Origin: Gardnerella greenwoodii 00703Dmash
Lineage (GTDB): Bacteria; Actinomycetota; Actinomycetes; Actinomycetales; Bifidobacteriaceae
Direction: 5' to 3'
Length of the DNA stretch: 64,000 nucleotides
NCBI RefSeq assembly: GCF_000263635.1
Contig: NZ_ADEV01000004.1
Span: forward strand, 124,001-188,000
The position numbers were made by a program, and so were the translations under genes. Below the pieces are notes generated by a model, which was not told where the DNA came from, made no database searches, and saw only the letters and a list, made by a program, of their open reading frames with translations. The first letter of the stretch is position 1. Every line of letters begins with the position of its first letter. Below are positions 54,274-63,343 of this stretch, in pieces.

Positions 54274-56955
54274 ATGAGTGCATTATTTATTAGCGCCGTT
54301 AGAATGTGGATTCATCAGTGGCGACGTTTCTGTGTGCTTGCAGTTATTGCAATGCTTGGCGTTGCTGTTATGACAGGAATTTACGCGGGCTGCAACGATA
54401 TGCTTCTTGGTACGAATGACATGTACGAAAAGTTGCATGCATACGATTTGCAAATCGTATCTACCTTGGGTTTAACTAAAGATGATGTTGCTTCTTTGCA
54501 AAAATTATCTAACATAAGCGAAATTGAAGCCGAACGTTTTTGGAAAGCTACGGCGCATCCTGATGACGATGCAAGTTCCACATATGCAATGAATTTTGTG
54601 CATTACGATTCGCAAAAAAATATGAATCGTCTTCACCTGCTTCATGGCAATATGCCTACTAATAGCCGAGAAGCTGTTGTAACTCAACGATTTTTGCACG
54701 ATAGTGGCTTAAATATTGGCAGTACCGTTGTTGTAAATTTGCAGCAGTCGGCCGCGTCTGGCAGCAGTGTTTCAAATAATTCAAATAAAAAATCTGAAAA
54801 ATATAATCTTCTAATTACTGGAAGCGTCTTAGATAGTAACGATTTAAACAACCCAGAAGGCTACCAGTCAAAAGCTTTTCGTAATTCTGTAACATCTCGC
54901 TACCCAATTTTTACGTCTGCAGCACCAAAGAACATGAGTGACCTGCCATATGCTGCAATATCTGTGAGATTGAATGATACTAAGAATGTTAATGCATTTT
55001 CTAAATCGTATCGCAATATTGTTGACGACGCGTCTGAGCAAATCCGAGAAAAAGTGCAGTCTAAGCGCGAAAAAGCTCGTCGAAATCAGATTATTGATGA
55101 GAGGTCGAATAGAGAAGCGGAAAATATTATTGCGAATGAACCAAGGCTAAAGCTTGCTCCAAATTCTGTGAAAGAACAAGCAAAAGCGAAAATTCTAGAG
55201 CAGATTAAGCCAGAAATTCAAAAGAAAGTTCCTCAAGCACAATGGCATATATCTACTCGAATCGCTAATGATAGTTACGCAAGCTTACGCTCCGACGTTG
55301 CTTCAATTCAGTCGCTTGGTTACGCTTTCCCGGCAGTATTTCTTGTTGTTGCCATGATGATGAGCTTAACAGCTATGGCACGTATGGTTGAGGAAGAGCG
55401 AGGTCTTATTGGAACGTACCTAAGCCTAGGTTATGGGCGTTCGGCTGCAGTTACAAGGCACGCGTTCTTCGCTATTTTCGCATGCTTTATTGGTGGTGGA
55501 GTTGGAGATATTGTTGGATTCCTTGCAATTCCTTCGCTTCTTTTGAAGATTTTGCGCGGGCTTTACGCTGTTCCAGATGTTATGTTGCGTTACGACTGGT
55601 TATACGGTTCACTGTGTGTGCTTGCTTTTGTGATTCCTGTAGCAGTTTGCACAATAGTTGTTAGTTGGCGTGAAACAAAGCAAGTTCCTGCCGCTTTGCT
55701 TCGTCCAAAAGCTCCAAAAGCTGGCGCTCGTGTACTTCTTGAGCGTTTGCCTTGGATTTGGAAGCGTATGAGCTTCCTAAATAAAGTAACTATTCGCAAC
55801 ATAGCGCGCTTTAAAGGCAGATTATGCATGACAATCGGTGGTGTTGCTGGTTGTACTGCACTTATTGTGTGCGGTCTTGCATTAAACGATACCGTCGCAA
55901 CTTTAGGAACTCGCCAATATGAGGGAATCTACAATTACGATATGATTGCGATTTCTGCTCCCGATTCTTTCCAAAGCATGAAGAAACGCGTGGAACAAGA
56001 TAAGTCGAATAATAAGATCGAAACTATGCTTCCTGCTTACATAAGTTCTGGCGAAATCGCTAAGCATCAAAATGCTGGCAACAACAAATCTGAGCATAGC
56101 AATGTGGAAGATTCTGAAAGTGTGCAAATGATTGTTGTAAAAGATGCAGATACTTTAGCTCGCCTTGTGCGATTGCAAAATATTGACAACAATTTGCAGC
56201 CTGTTAAGCTCACGGATGACGGCCCGCTGATTTCTCAAAGCGCAGCCGCTTCTTTGGATATTAATCGCGGAAATGAAATCACAGTAACTAACGCAAGTTT
56301 TAAGCGCGCAACAGTAAAAGTTAATGCTATTGTTCGAAATCTAATTGGTTCAAACATGTATATGACTTCTAAGTGTTATGAACGATTGTTTAACGCTAAA
56401 AATAGTAAATCTCTAAAGCATAATGCGCTGATTCTTCGCTTGCGTGGCAGCGATGATAAAAAAATCAAGTACGCGAATAATGTTTCGGAGCGTGACTCTG
56501 TTCTTGCGGTTATGAATATTACGAAAATGAAGCATGCTTTTAGTTTTGATCTTATGAATGCTGTTGTTGCTCTGATTGTAACGTTAGCTGCAGGTTTGGC
56601 TTTAGCAGTGCTATTTACTTTGGCTAGTACGAATATTTCGGAGCGTTCGCGCGAAATGGCAACTCTAAAAGTTCTTGGCTTCTATAAAAGAGAAATTCAC
56701 TCTTATGTGCATAAAGAGATGCTAACTCTTACTGTAATTGGCATTGCGGTAGGTTTGCCGTTGGGAAGGCTGATTGCAGGCTTGCTTACCAAGGCTCTTA
56801 GAATGCCATCGCTTTATTTTGAGGTGGAAGTAGCTCCGTTAAGTTACTTCATTGCAGGCGTTGCAACGTTAATTTTCGCTTTGATCGTGCAATGGGCAAC
56901 TAATCCTGCGCTTGATCGTATTGATCCGGTTAGCTCTCTAAAAAGTGTGGAATAG
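54274..56955 (+). CDS. FtsX-family ABC permease with large extracytoplasmic domains
   Basis: 893 residues from the ATG at 54274; a GTG at 54262 would overlap the ATPase gene. Membrane segments: one near the N-terminus (FCVLAVIAMLGVAVMTGIYAG), three around 355-480 (AFPAVFLVVAMMMSLTAMARM and two more), one about 535-555, and three at the C-terminus. Two extracytoplasmic domains lie between. The conserved FtsX segment EERGLIGTYLSLGYGRSAA and its second copy REMATLKVLGFYKREIH are present. The first extracytoplasmic domain has a charged coiled-coil (about 245-320). It forms an exporter or lipid/peptide-handling complex with the ATPase. Substrate unknown. Confidence 0.9.
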   Translation: MSALFISAVRMWIHQWRRFCVLAVIAMLGVAVMTGIYAGCNDMLLGTNDMYEKLHAYDLQIVSTLGLTKDDVASLQKLSNISEIEAERFWKATAHPDDDASSTYAMNFVHYDSQKNMNRLHLLHGNMPTNSREAVVTQRFLHDSGLNIGSTVVVNLQQSAASGSSVSNNSNKKSEKYNLLITGSVLDSNDLNNPEGYQSKAFRNSVTSRYPIFTSAAPKNMSDLPYAAISVRLNDTKNVNAFSKSYRNIVDDASEQIREKVQSKREKARRNQIIDERSNREAENIIANEPRLKLAPNSVKEQAKAKILEQIKPEIQKKVPQAQWHISTRIANDSYASLRSDVASIQSLGYAFPAVFLVVAMMMSLTAMARMVEEERGLIGTYLSLGYGRSAAVTRHAFFAIFACFIGGGVGDIVGFLAIPSLLLKILRGLYAVPDVMLRYDWLYGSLCVLAFVIPVAVCTIVVSWRETKQVPAALLRPKAPKAGARVLLERLPWIWKRMSFLNKVTIRNIARFKGRLCMTIGGVAGCTALIVCGLALNDTVATLGTRQYEGIYNYDMIAISAPDSFQSMKKRVEQDKSNNKIETMLPAYISSGEIAKHQNAGNNKSEHSNVEDSESVQMIVVKDADTLARLVRLQNIDNNLQPVKLTDDGPLISQSAAASLDINRGNEITVTNASFKRATVKVNAIVRNLIGSNMYMTSKCYERLFNAKNSKSLKHNALILRLRGSDDKKIKYANNVSERDSVLAVMNITKMKHAFSFDLMNAVVALIVTLAAGLALAVLFTLASTNISERSREMATLKVLGFYKREIHSYVHKEMLTLTVIGIAVGLPLGRLIAGLLTKALRMPSLYFEVEVAPLSYFIAGVATLIFALIVQWATNPALDRIDPVSSLKSVE

Positions 56956-57018
56956 CGCAATAGTTAAGGGTACATATAGAATAAAAGGTTCGTATATACT
57001 AGGAACGGAGATTTGGCA

Positions 57019-58626
57019 ATGAATATGACGGCGAATAATGGCATAAATGTAGATTCTCAGCAATCTGAATCTGCAGATTCAGCCGGAGAATTCGCTTCGA
57101 GTATTAAATCTTCTAACACATCGTCAAATAGTTCTAAAAATAGTTCTACGAATAGTTCGTCAAATAGCGAAAATAATGACAATTCCAACCAAATGGAACG
57201 CAGCCTTACTAAGCGTCATGTGCAATTTATTGCTATCGGCGGCACAATTGGTACGGGCTTATTCCTTGGATCTGGAAAATCAATTAGCTTAACAGGCCCA
57301 AGTATTGTATTCGTTTACATTATTGTTGGCTTGATTATGTTCTTGCTTATGCGCGGCATTGGCGAGCTAATGTACAAAGATCCAAACCAGCATACTTTTA
57401 TTAGTTTTATTACGCGTTATCTTGGCAGAGGCTGGGGTAATTTTGCTGGGTGGTCTTATTGGTTTGTGCTTGTGCTTATTGGTATGAGCGAGATTACTGC
57501 AGTTAGCACGTATTGCGTCACGTTTTTCCAAACTTTCGATATTGACGTAAGTCATTGGAAATGGCTTATAGAAGTAGTCTTTTTAGCGGCTTTAGTGTGC
57601 ATAAATCTGGTTGCTGTAAAGCTTTTTGGAGAAACTGAGTTTTGGTTCTCCATGATTAAAATTACTTTGATTGTTGCGCTTATAGTTACTGCTGTTGTGA
57701 TGGTCATAATTGGGTATCATTACCCAGCAACTCAACTTCATGGAGGGGTTATTAGTCCTGCTGGGCATGCTAGTGTCAATAACATTTTCAATAATTTTTC
57801 GCTTATGCCAAATGGTTGGGTTGCATTTTTGATGAGCTTCCAGATGGTGTTTTATGCGTATCAGCTTATTGAGTTCGTTGGTGTGACTGTTTCGGAAACA
57901 AAAAATCCTCGCAAAGTTTTGCCTAAGGCTATAAACGGCATAATTACGCGTATTTTGATTTTTTATGTTGGCGCTCTTGTGGCAATTATGCTTATTGTTC
58001 CATGGCAGCGTTTCAAGGCTACTAATGCTGAAGGCACATTTATGTCTCCGTTCATTATGGTGTTCCAGTATGCTGGCGTGCATTGGGCCTCTGCGTTAGT
58101 ATTCTTCGTGGTTATTACGGCTGCATCTTCTGCACTTAACTCTTTGCTGTATTCTGCCGGCCGCCACATGTATCAGATTGCTATTGAATCTCCTTCTCCT
58201 ATTTTGGGTAAGTTGCGAAAGGTATCGCATACTAAAGTTCCTGCTCGTGCAATCATATTTTCTTCTGTATTAATTCTTCTTTCTCCAGTAGTTAATTCGA
58301 TCCCTGGAGTGCATGGTGCGTTTATTTTGTTCGCTTCTGCGTCTTCGGCTGTAATCATCATGATTTACATTCTGATTATGGTTACGCACCGTAAGTATCG
58401 TAAATCTGCTGATTTTATGGCAGATGGTTTCTTGATGCCGCATTATAAGCTTCTTAATTCGCTTACCATTGCATTCTTCGTGTTTGTGTATATTACATTG
58501 TTTATTAGTGAAGATACTCGCGTTTCTGCAATTGGCGGTTTAGTTTGGCTTGTGCTATTTGGAGGTTACTGCGCTCTGCACGAGCATTGGCAGAATCGCG
58601 ATTTAGCAGCCGCTTTGCGCAAGTGA
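57019..58626 (+). CDS. Amino-acid permease, APC superfamily (CycA-like)
   Basis: 535 residues from the ATG at 57019 with CGGAGA upstream (TTG at 57013 is possible). After a 60-residue Ser/Asn-rich tail, SLTKRHVQFIAIGGTIGTGLFLGSGKSISLTGPSIVFVY is the first helix pair of the APC family, with the GTIGTGLF substrate loop, and is closest in wording to CycA (D-serine/D-alanine/glycine) and related porters. Twelve hydrophobic segments follow, with FVGVTVSETKNPRKVLPKAI (helix 6 region) typical. Specificity cannot be proved from sequence. The low-complexity N-terminus is unusual. Confidence 0.9.
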   Translation: MNMTANNGINVDSQQSESADSAGEFASSIKSSNTSSNSSKNSSTNSSSNSENNDNSNQMERSLTKRHVQFIAIGGTIGTGLFLGSGKSISLTGPSIVFVYIIVGLIMFLLMRGIGELMYKDPNQHTFISFITRYLGRGWGNFAGWSYWFVLVLIGMSEITAVSTYCVTFFQTFDIDVSHWKWLIEVVFLAALVCINLVAVKLFGETEFWFSMIKITLIVALIVTAVVMVIIGYHYPATQLHGGVISPAGHASVNNIFNNFSLMPNGWVAFLMSFQMVFYAYQLIEFVGVTVSETKNPRKVLPKAINGIITRILIFYVGALVAIMLIVPWQRFKATNAEGTFMSPFIMVFQYAGVHWASALVFFVVITAASSALNSLLYSAGRHMYQIAIESPSPILGKLRKVSHTKVPARAIIFSSVLILLSPVVNSIPGVHGAFILFASASSAVIIMIYILIMVTHRKYRKSADFMADGFLMPHYKLLNSLTIAFFVFVYITLFISEDTRVSAIGGLVWLVLFGGYCALHEHWQNRDLAAALRK

Positions 58627-58662
58627 CATTCTTTCTTGCGCAATTTCTGTTATGCTTACTGT

Positions 58663-59370
58663 GTGCGAATTATTGTTGCAGATTGTAGTGCTGAATATAC
58701 AGGTAGATTAAACGCTACGCTTCCGCTATCTAAGCGCGTGCTGCTTATTAAAGCAGATGGTAGTGTGCTTATTTTTTCGGAGCTTGGAGCGTATAAGCCA
58801 CTTAATTGGATGGTTGCGCCTTGTACAATGCGCATACTTCAGAAAGAAAATGGTGAAGACTCTACTTCTAACGAGCTTTTTGATGGTTGCATTCTTCGAG
58901 TTGCTGCATCAAAAGGTGATGATTTACTCAAAATTTCTTTAGAGCACATATACAGTGACAGCACTTATGATTTGGGTGAGGATCCTGGATTAGTTAAAGA
59001 CGGTGTTGAAGAGCATTTGCAGCGATATTTGGCTGAGCAGATTGAGCGCATTGGGGAAGGTGCGAAGCTTGTTCGTCGAGAGTATCCTACTGCTATCGGT
59101 CCGGTTGATATTATGGCTCAGGATGCTGAAGGTGTGCATGTTGCGATTGAGATTAAGCGTCACGGTGGCATTGACGGTGTTGAGCAGCTTACTAGATACT
59201 GCGAGTTATTAAATCGAGACCCGCTTTTGAAGCCTGTTCGCGGTATTTTTGCTGCTCAAACAATTAGCCCACAGGCTAGAGTTTTGGCGGAAGATCGCGG
59301 TTTTACTTGCCTTATTCTCGACTATGACGATATGCGCGGTGTTGAATCCGACGACCTTCTTCTGTTTTAG
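58663..59370 (+). CDS. nucS: Endonuclease NucS (non-canonical mismatch repair)
   Basis: 235 residues from a GTG at 58663 (MRIIVADCSAEYTGRLNATLPL), the usual family start; an upstream GTG/ATG frame from 58636 is less likely. NucS cuts both strands at G-T, G-G and T-T mismatches and replaces MutS/MutL in actinobacteria. The N-terminal dimerisation domain is followed by the RecB-like nuclease: YPTAIGPVDIMAQDAEGVHVAIEIKRHGG (Asp and ExK catalytic residues), then GVEQLTRYCELLNRD, and the C-terminal VESDDLLLF that binds the sliding clamp. All catalytic residues are visible. Confidence 0.95.
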   Translation: MRIIVADCSAEYTGRLNATLPLSKRVLLIKADGSVLIFSELGAYKPLNWMVAPCTMRILQKENGEDSTSNELFDGCILRVAASKGDDLLKISLEHIYSDSTYDLGEDPGLVKDGVEEHLQRYLAEQIERIGEGAKLVRREYPTAIGPVDIMAQDAEGVHVAIEIKRHGGIDGVEQLTRYCELLNRDPLLKPVRGIFAAQTISPQARVLAEDRGFTCLILDYDDMRGVESDDLLLF

Positions 59371-59384
59371 ATTTAAGCGCATAT

Positions 59385-59416
59385 GCAAAAACCCCTCATT
59401 TTCGAGGGGTTTTTGC
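59385..59416. terminator. Bidirectional terminator between nucS and the FKBP gene
   Basis: A 13-base perfect stem, GCAAAAACCCCTC (59385-59397) with GAGGGGTTTTTGC (59404-59416), loop ATTTTC. The T run lies within the stem on both strands, so it can end both converging genes. Confidence 0.85.
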
Positions 59417-59498
59417 AACTGTAATAACTTACGTATTTTGTAAATTATCTCGCAAATTATTTTGCAAATTTTTGCTAAGCATTGCGAAATTTACAAAC

Positions 59499-60488
59499 TC
59501 ACGAAGCGTAAAGAATATCCACAACGAAGTACAGAGTGGAGTTTGCAGGGATTGTTACATTTCCCTTTGCATCCTTCTTATCTTCTTTGCCGTAGCCATC
59601 TTCTGGAGGAATTACAAGAAGAACTCGAGATCCAACTTTCTTTCCAGCCAAACCTTTAGTCCAACCTGGTATTACTCCTCCTGCGAGCGAGAAGTCTGCA
59701 GGCATTGAGCGAAGCCAAGAGGAATCAAACTGATGCATTTTGCCGTCTTTGTCTGTGGTCCATCCAGCATAATGAGCAGTTACGGTGCTTTTTGCGGTCA
59801 CCTTTTTGCCCGTTCCTTCAATCAAAGTCTGAGAAACAAGCTTTCCATCTGGAACGTAGTTGTTCTTATCTAAGGATGGGACTCCAGATTTATCAAGAGT
59901 TACCTTTGGCAAATTTGCAGGAATATCTGTTACTGCTTTACCTTCTGCGTGTTTTAATGCTTTTGAGCGAGACACAAGCGTTAGAACCATAACGTATGAA
60001 GGTCCCTTATTTTCTCCAGCGACTCCAAAAGCAATAGTTGTATTAATCTTCTTGCCTTTAATAAGCGCGTAGTATGGTCGGCTGGTGACGTTCTTGTCAA
60101 TAGAAATTGAGCAATCAACTCGGCCCTTATCCCACGTATTCATAAGTTCTTTGCCATCTTTAGCGTTAAGCACAATGCCTTGCGAGCAGACGCGATCGCC
60201 TTCTTTAATAGTCTCACCATTGCCGTGCTGTAAGATAGCGTAAGTATTTCTTTTTATATCTGCAGGTGTTTTAAGCGTAATTTTTGGCTTTTTGCCAAGT
60301 TCCCCAGAAGCGCTTATGCCTTCAATAAGCTGCATGCCGGCTTTTTGTGCGTTTTCATCTGCAGCACCTTTTGTATTGTCGGAATTGCCGCTGCAAGAAG
60401 CTAATCCTACGCATAATGCTACTGTGCTAATAGCAGCAAAAGTGCGTGCAATAAAGGATTTTTGTTTAGATATTGTAGTTTTTTGCAT
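59499..60488 (-). CDS. FKBP-type peptidyl-prolyl isomerase lipoprotein
   Basis: 329 residues. A lipoprotein signal (VALCVGLASC-SGN) puts the protein on the outer face of the membrane after lipidation of the Cys. An N-terminal region of about 200 residues (two FKBP-like partial folds) is followed by a C-terminal FKBP domain: KSTVTAHYAGWTTDKDGKMHQFDSSW, IPGWTKGLAGKKVGSRVLLVIPPEDGYG and ANSTLYFVVDIL. This catalyses proline isomerisation in exported proteins. It is divergent from the next gene and about 80 bases from it. Confidence 0.93.
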   Translation of the reverse strand: MQKTTISKQKSFIARTFAAISTVALCVGLASCSGNSDNTKGAADENAQKAGMQLIEGISASGELGKKPKITLKTPADIKRNTYAILQHGNGETIKEGDRVCSQGIVLNAKDGKELMNTWDKGRVDCSISIDKNVTSRPYYALIKGKKINTTIAFGVAGENKGPSYVMVLTLVSRSKALKHAEGKAVTDIPANLPKVTLDKSGVPSLDKNNYVPDGKLVSQTLIEGTGKKVTAKSTVTAHYAGWTTDKDGKMHQFDSSWLRSMPADFSLAGGVIPGWTKGLAGKKVGSRVLLVIPPEDGYGKEDKKDAKGNVTIPANSTLYFVVDILYAS

Positions 60489-60566
60489 AGATTCACATTA
60501 CCGCTTGATATTGATTTTAAAGCAAAACCTGCAACTGGTATGAAAAGATTGTAGAATAGTATCGTT

Positions 60567-62213
60567 ATGACTAATACCAACAATGCTCCTGAAAAAGAAG
60601 GACAACCAATGCGACAGTCTGCAAGGCGAGTAACATTGCGCACTAAAATTATGCGACGTATTGTGGCGCCATTTTTTGTAGTGCTTGCAGTATTAAGTGT
60701 TGCTCTTGGTGTTGCTAATGCAACATTTTGGAAGCCGAATGACGTGGTTATTGCTTATGCGCAAGTAACTGGAACTCGTTATATTGTTACAGATCCAGGT
60801 GTTCTTAATTTGGTTGATAGTAAGGTTCGCGTAAGTGTTGCAGCTTTGCGCACACGTAAACCTATTTGTGTTGCTGTTGGTTTAACAAAAGATGTTCGCG
60901 GTTGGGTAGCTGGCTCTCCGGTTCAGCGCATTACAGGTCTTAAAGATTGGAATAATCTGTCTGTATCGGAAATGTCTGGCAAAAGCACTTTGCAACAAGA
61001 TTTTAATACAGATATAAAAGATGCTGACGTTAAGTTCCAACAATCTAACTTATGGTCTTCTGTTACGTGTCAAATTGGTTTAGCAAAGCTTCCAATAAAT
61101 ACTTATGATTATGTTCAAACTGCAGGTTCTGCTTCATACGACCATGCAGTTGCAACTGGTGCAGTTTCTAAGTCTGGTAAGAATTCAAAAAAGAATTCAA
61201 ATCGTCGCTACTCGCGTTCTATGAGAGCTAGATCTCAAGCAGCTCGACGTGTTCTATTAATTGATTTGGGAGATAACGTTCCTGCTGCTTCTGTGGAATT
61301 GCGTTGGCGCAGGCATCAAGTTCCAGATTTTGCAACACCTTTGTACTTTGTGGGTGCTCTTTTTGCCGTGCTAGCTTTGCTGGCTGCAACTATTTTTGCC
61401 ATGGCTCCGCATCGTCGCAGGAATAAGCAACTTGTGGCAAATTCTTCCGGTTTGCTATCTAAGCAATCTAAAGAGGAGGAAGTCACATTTTCTGAAGCAT
61501 TTTCTGGCACAGTGCATGGAATTCTTGCTCATAAGAAGCACAAAAAAGATTCAGGATCGCATGCTCGCCATGGATCGCATGCTCGTCGTGGTAAAAATTC
61601 TGTAGAAAATCAGAATATTGTAAATAATTCTGATTCTAAGCAACTTAACCAGGATTCTTCATCGGCACAAGTATCTTCTGAAGATTCAATTGCGCAGACC
61701 GCAGTTATTTCTAAGGACGATATGCTCGCATTCGCTGCTCGTTTTATTCAACAGCATGATGATGGTGAATTTGCGTATGAATTGCCAAGCGAGACGGAAA
61801 ATAGTGAAAGTGTTGCTGATGAATCTTCAGATTTGAACGACGAAAAACCAAAGAACTCTTATTCTGAAGCTAAAGACGATGCTAAAAATAATCAGGAGTT
61901 TCGCTCTGATCGCGTAGATAAGAATCGTAAGAATTCTCAAACTAGGCGAAATCAGCAGAATAAAAAGAACTCCAGAAATAGGCAGGATAGGCAGGATAGG
62001 CAAGAAAAGCAAGGTAGGCGAGACAATCAGGACAGGCGAGATAGGCAGGAAAATCAAAATAAGCAATCTAAGTCAACAAAGCAGACAGATAATTCTAAAA
62101 AAACTCGCGGCAACCGTCGTGGGTACAACGCAAATAACAATAATTCGCGATATCGCAAGAATAATAAAGGTTATCGAGGCAATTTCTCGAGTGAGCGAGG
62201 TAACGAGCAATAA
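60567..62213 (+). CDS. Two-pass membrane protein with Arg/Gln/Asn-rich tail
   Basis: 548 residues. An N-terminal basic stretch and first membrane segment (IVAPFFVVLAVLSVALGVANATFW, about 32-55), an extracytoplasmic domain of about 200 residues (QVTGTRYIVTDPGVLNLVDSKV, VCVAVGLTKDVRGWVAGSPVQRITGL), a second membrane segment (FVGALFAVLALLAATIFAMAP) and a cytosolic tail of about 280 residues. The last 110 residues are Arg-, Gln- and Asn-rich (RQDRQDRQEKQ, RRDRQENQNK). I know no function; similar membrane proteins occur in bifidobacteria. The tail is suggestive of nucleic-acid binding (inference). The stop overlaps a tandem repeat and precedes a lipoprotein gene, probably in one transcript. Confidence 0.8.
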   Translation: MTNTNNAPEKEGQPMRQSARRVTLRTKIMRRIVAPFFVVLAVLSVALGVANATFWKPNDVVIAYAQVTGTRYIVTDPGVLNLVDSKVRVSVAALRTRKPICVAVGLTKDVRGWVAGSPVQRITGLKDWNNLSVSEMSGKSTLQQDFNTDIKDADVKFQQSNLWSSVTCQIGLAKLPINTYDYVQTAGSASYDHAVATGAVSKSGKNSKKNSNRRYSRSMRARSQAARRVLLIDLGDNVPAASVELRWRRHQVPDFATPLYFVGALFAVLALLAATIFAMAPHRRRNKQLVANSSGLLSKQSKEEEVTFSEAFSGTVHGILAHKKHKKDSGSHARHGSHARRGKNSVENQNIVNNSDSKQLNQDSSSAQVSSEDSIAQTAVISKDDMLAFAARFIQQHDDGEFAYELPSETENSESVADESSDLNDEKPKNSYSEAKDDAKNNQEFRSDRVDKNRKNSQTRRNQQNKKNSRNRQDRQDRQEKQGRRDNQDRRDRQENQNKQSKSTKQTDNSKKTRGNRRGYNANNNNSRYRKNNKGYRGNFSSERGNEQ

Positions 62214-62257
62214 TGCGTAATATTAAAGTGCGTAGTATTAAAATGCGTAATCTTAAT
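62213..62257 (+). repeat. 15 bp tandem repeat, three imperfect copies
   Basis: ATGCGTAATATTAAA, GTGCGTAGTATTAAA and ATGCGTAATCTTAAT lie one after another, starting at the last base of the previous stop codon. Each copy begins with a possible ATG or GTG start in the frame of the downstream lipoprotein. Confidence 0.85.
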
Positions 62258-62290
62258 AATTATATTCGCGAGTTTAATAATGGCGGAATT

Positions 62291-63301
62291 ATGCGAAAAA
62301 CGTTGCGCGCTGCTTCTCTTTGTGTTGCAAGTGCTGTATCTGTTGCTCTTGTTGCGGGATTATCTGCTTGTGATGGTCAAGTACCTAAGCCTGTGGAAGT
62401 TCGCAGCGGTCAAGAGCTTCCTAATGTCACTATGATTCAAGAAAAGGATATTCGTCTTGGATTGCTTCGAACGCTGGAGCGGGCAAATGATGAAAAAGAC
62501 GTTAACGCCTTGCCTCAAGCTGTTTCTGGACCTGCTCTTGATGTTCGCACAAGCGAGCTTATTATTGCCGGCAAAACCGGTAAATTAGACCCTAAAACTA
62601 TTATTCCGCGCGCTTCGGCTCAGACGATTGTGCCAACAAATGCTGGGTGGCCTAGAGACTTAATGACAATTACAACCACCACTAAGGATCAGCAATCAAA
62701 GCGTTTGCTTGTTTTGCGTCAGCAACGAGCTAGGTCGAATTATAAGTTGTGGGCTGTGGCTCGACTTTTCCCTGGTGTGCATCTTCCTAAATTTGCTGTT
62801 CCAAGTATTGGTGCTTCAATGGGAAAATCAAATGACACTGGCTTAATTATGACTCCAGAAGAATCAGTAAAAGCTTATGCTGATGTTCTTCAGCATGGTG
62901 GTGAAAGCAAGTATGCAAAATATTTTGAGGAAGATTATCTTCGTCAAAAACTTGCAGAACTTTCTAAAGCTGTACAAGCTGGCATGGAGCGCAACAAAGG
63001 TTCGCAGGAACAGGTTTTTACTCCACAATTGAAGCAAATAAGCGTTATGCGTTCGAGTGATGGAAGCGATTTAGTTGTTGCAAGAATTGATTCTGTTTGG
63101 ACGCGTATTGCCGGAGAAGGCCGTGAGTCTAGGCCGGCATCTGACGAAGAAAAAGCACTATTTGGCGACGGAAGAGCAAAAAGTACTATGCGCGTAACTT
63201 ATGTAAATGTTATTGCGCTTGTTGTGCCGCCTTCTGGATCTCATATGAAAATTACGCCGGTTGGTGCTGAACGACAGCCTATTAAAGTAGAAGCGTTGTA
63301 A
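62291..63301 (+). CDS. Lipoprotein of unknown function
   Basis: 336 residues from the ATG at 62291 (MRKTLRAASLCVASAVSVAL), preceded by GGCGGA; upstream in-frame starts arise in a tandem repeat but would place the lipoprotein signal 26 residues inside. The lipobox VAGLSAC predicts lipidation and an outer-face location. The remaining 310 residues form one or two folded domains with no catalytic motif that I know. It lies directly downstream of the Arg-rich membrane protein and upstream of a thioredoxin-fold protein, so a shared envelope role is possible. Confidence 0.82.
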   Translation: MRKTLRAASLCVASAVSVALVAGLSACDGQVPKPVEVRSGQELPNVTMIQEKDIRLGLLRTLERANDEKDVNALPQAVSGPALDVRTSELIIAGKTGKLDPKTIIPRASAQTIVPTNAGWPRDLMTITTTTKDQQSKRLLVLRQQRARSNYKLWAVARLFPGVHLPKFAVPSIGASMGKSNDTGLIMTPEESVKAYADVLQHGGESKYAKYFEEDYLRQKLAELSKAVQAGMERNKGSQEQVFTPQLKQISVMRSSDGSDLVVARIDSVWTRIAGEGRESRPASDEEKALFGDGRAKSTMRVTYVNVIALVVPPSGSHMKITPVGAERQPIKVEAL

Positions 63302-63343
63302 ATATAAGAATCAACAATATTGCAATTAGCAAAAGAGGCAATA

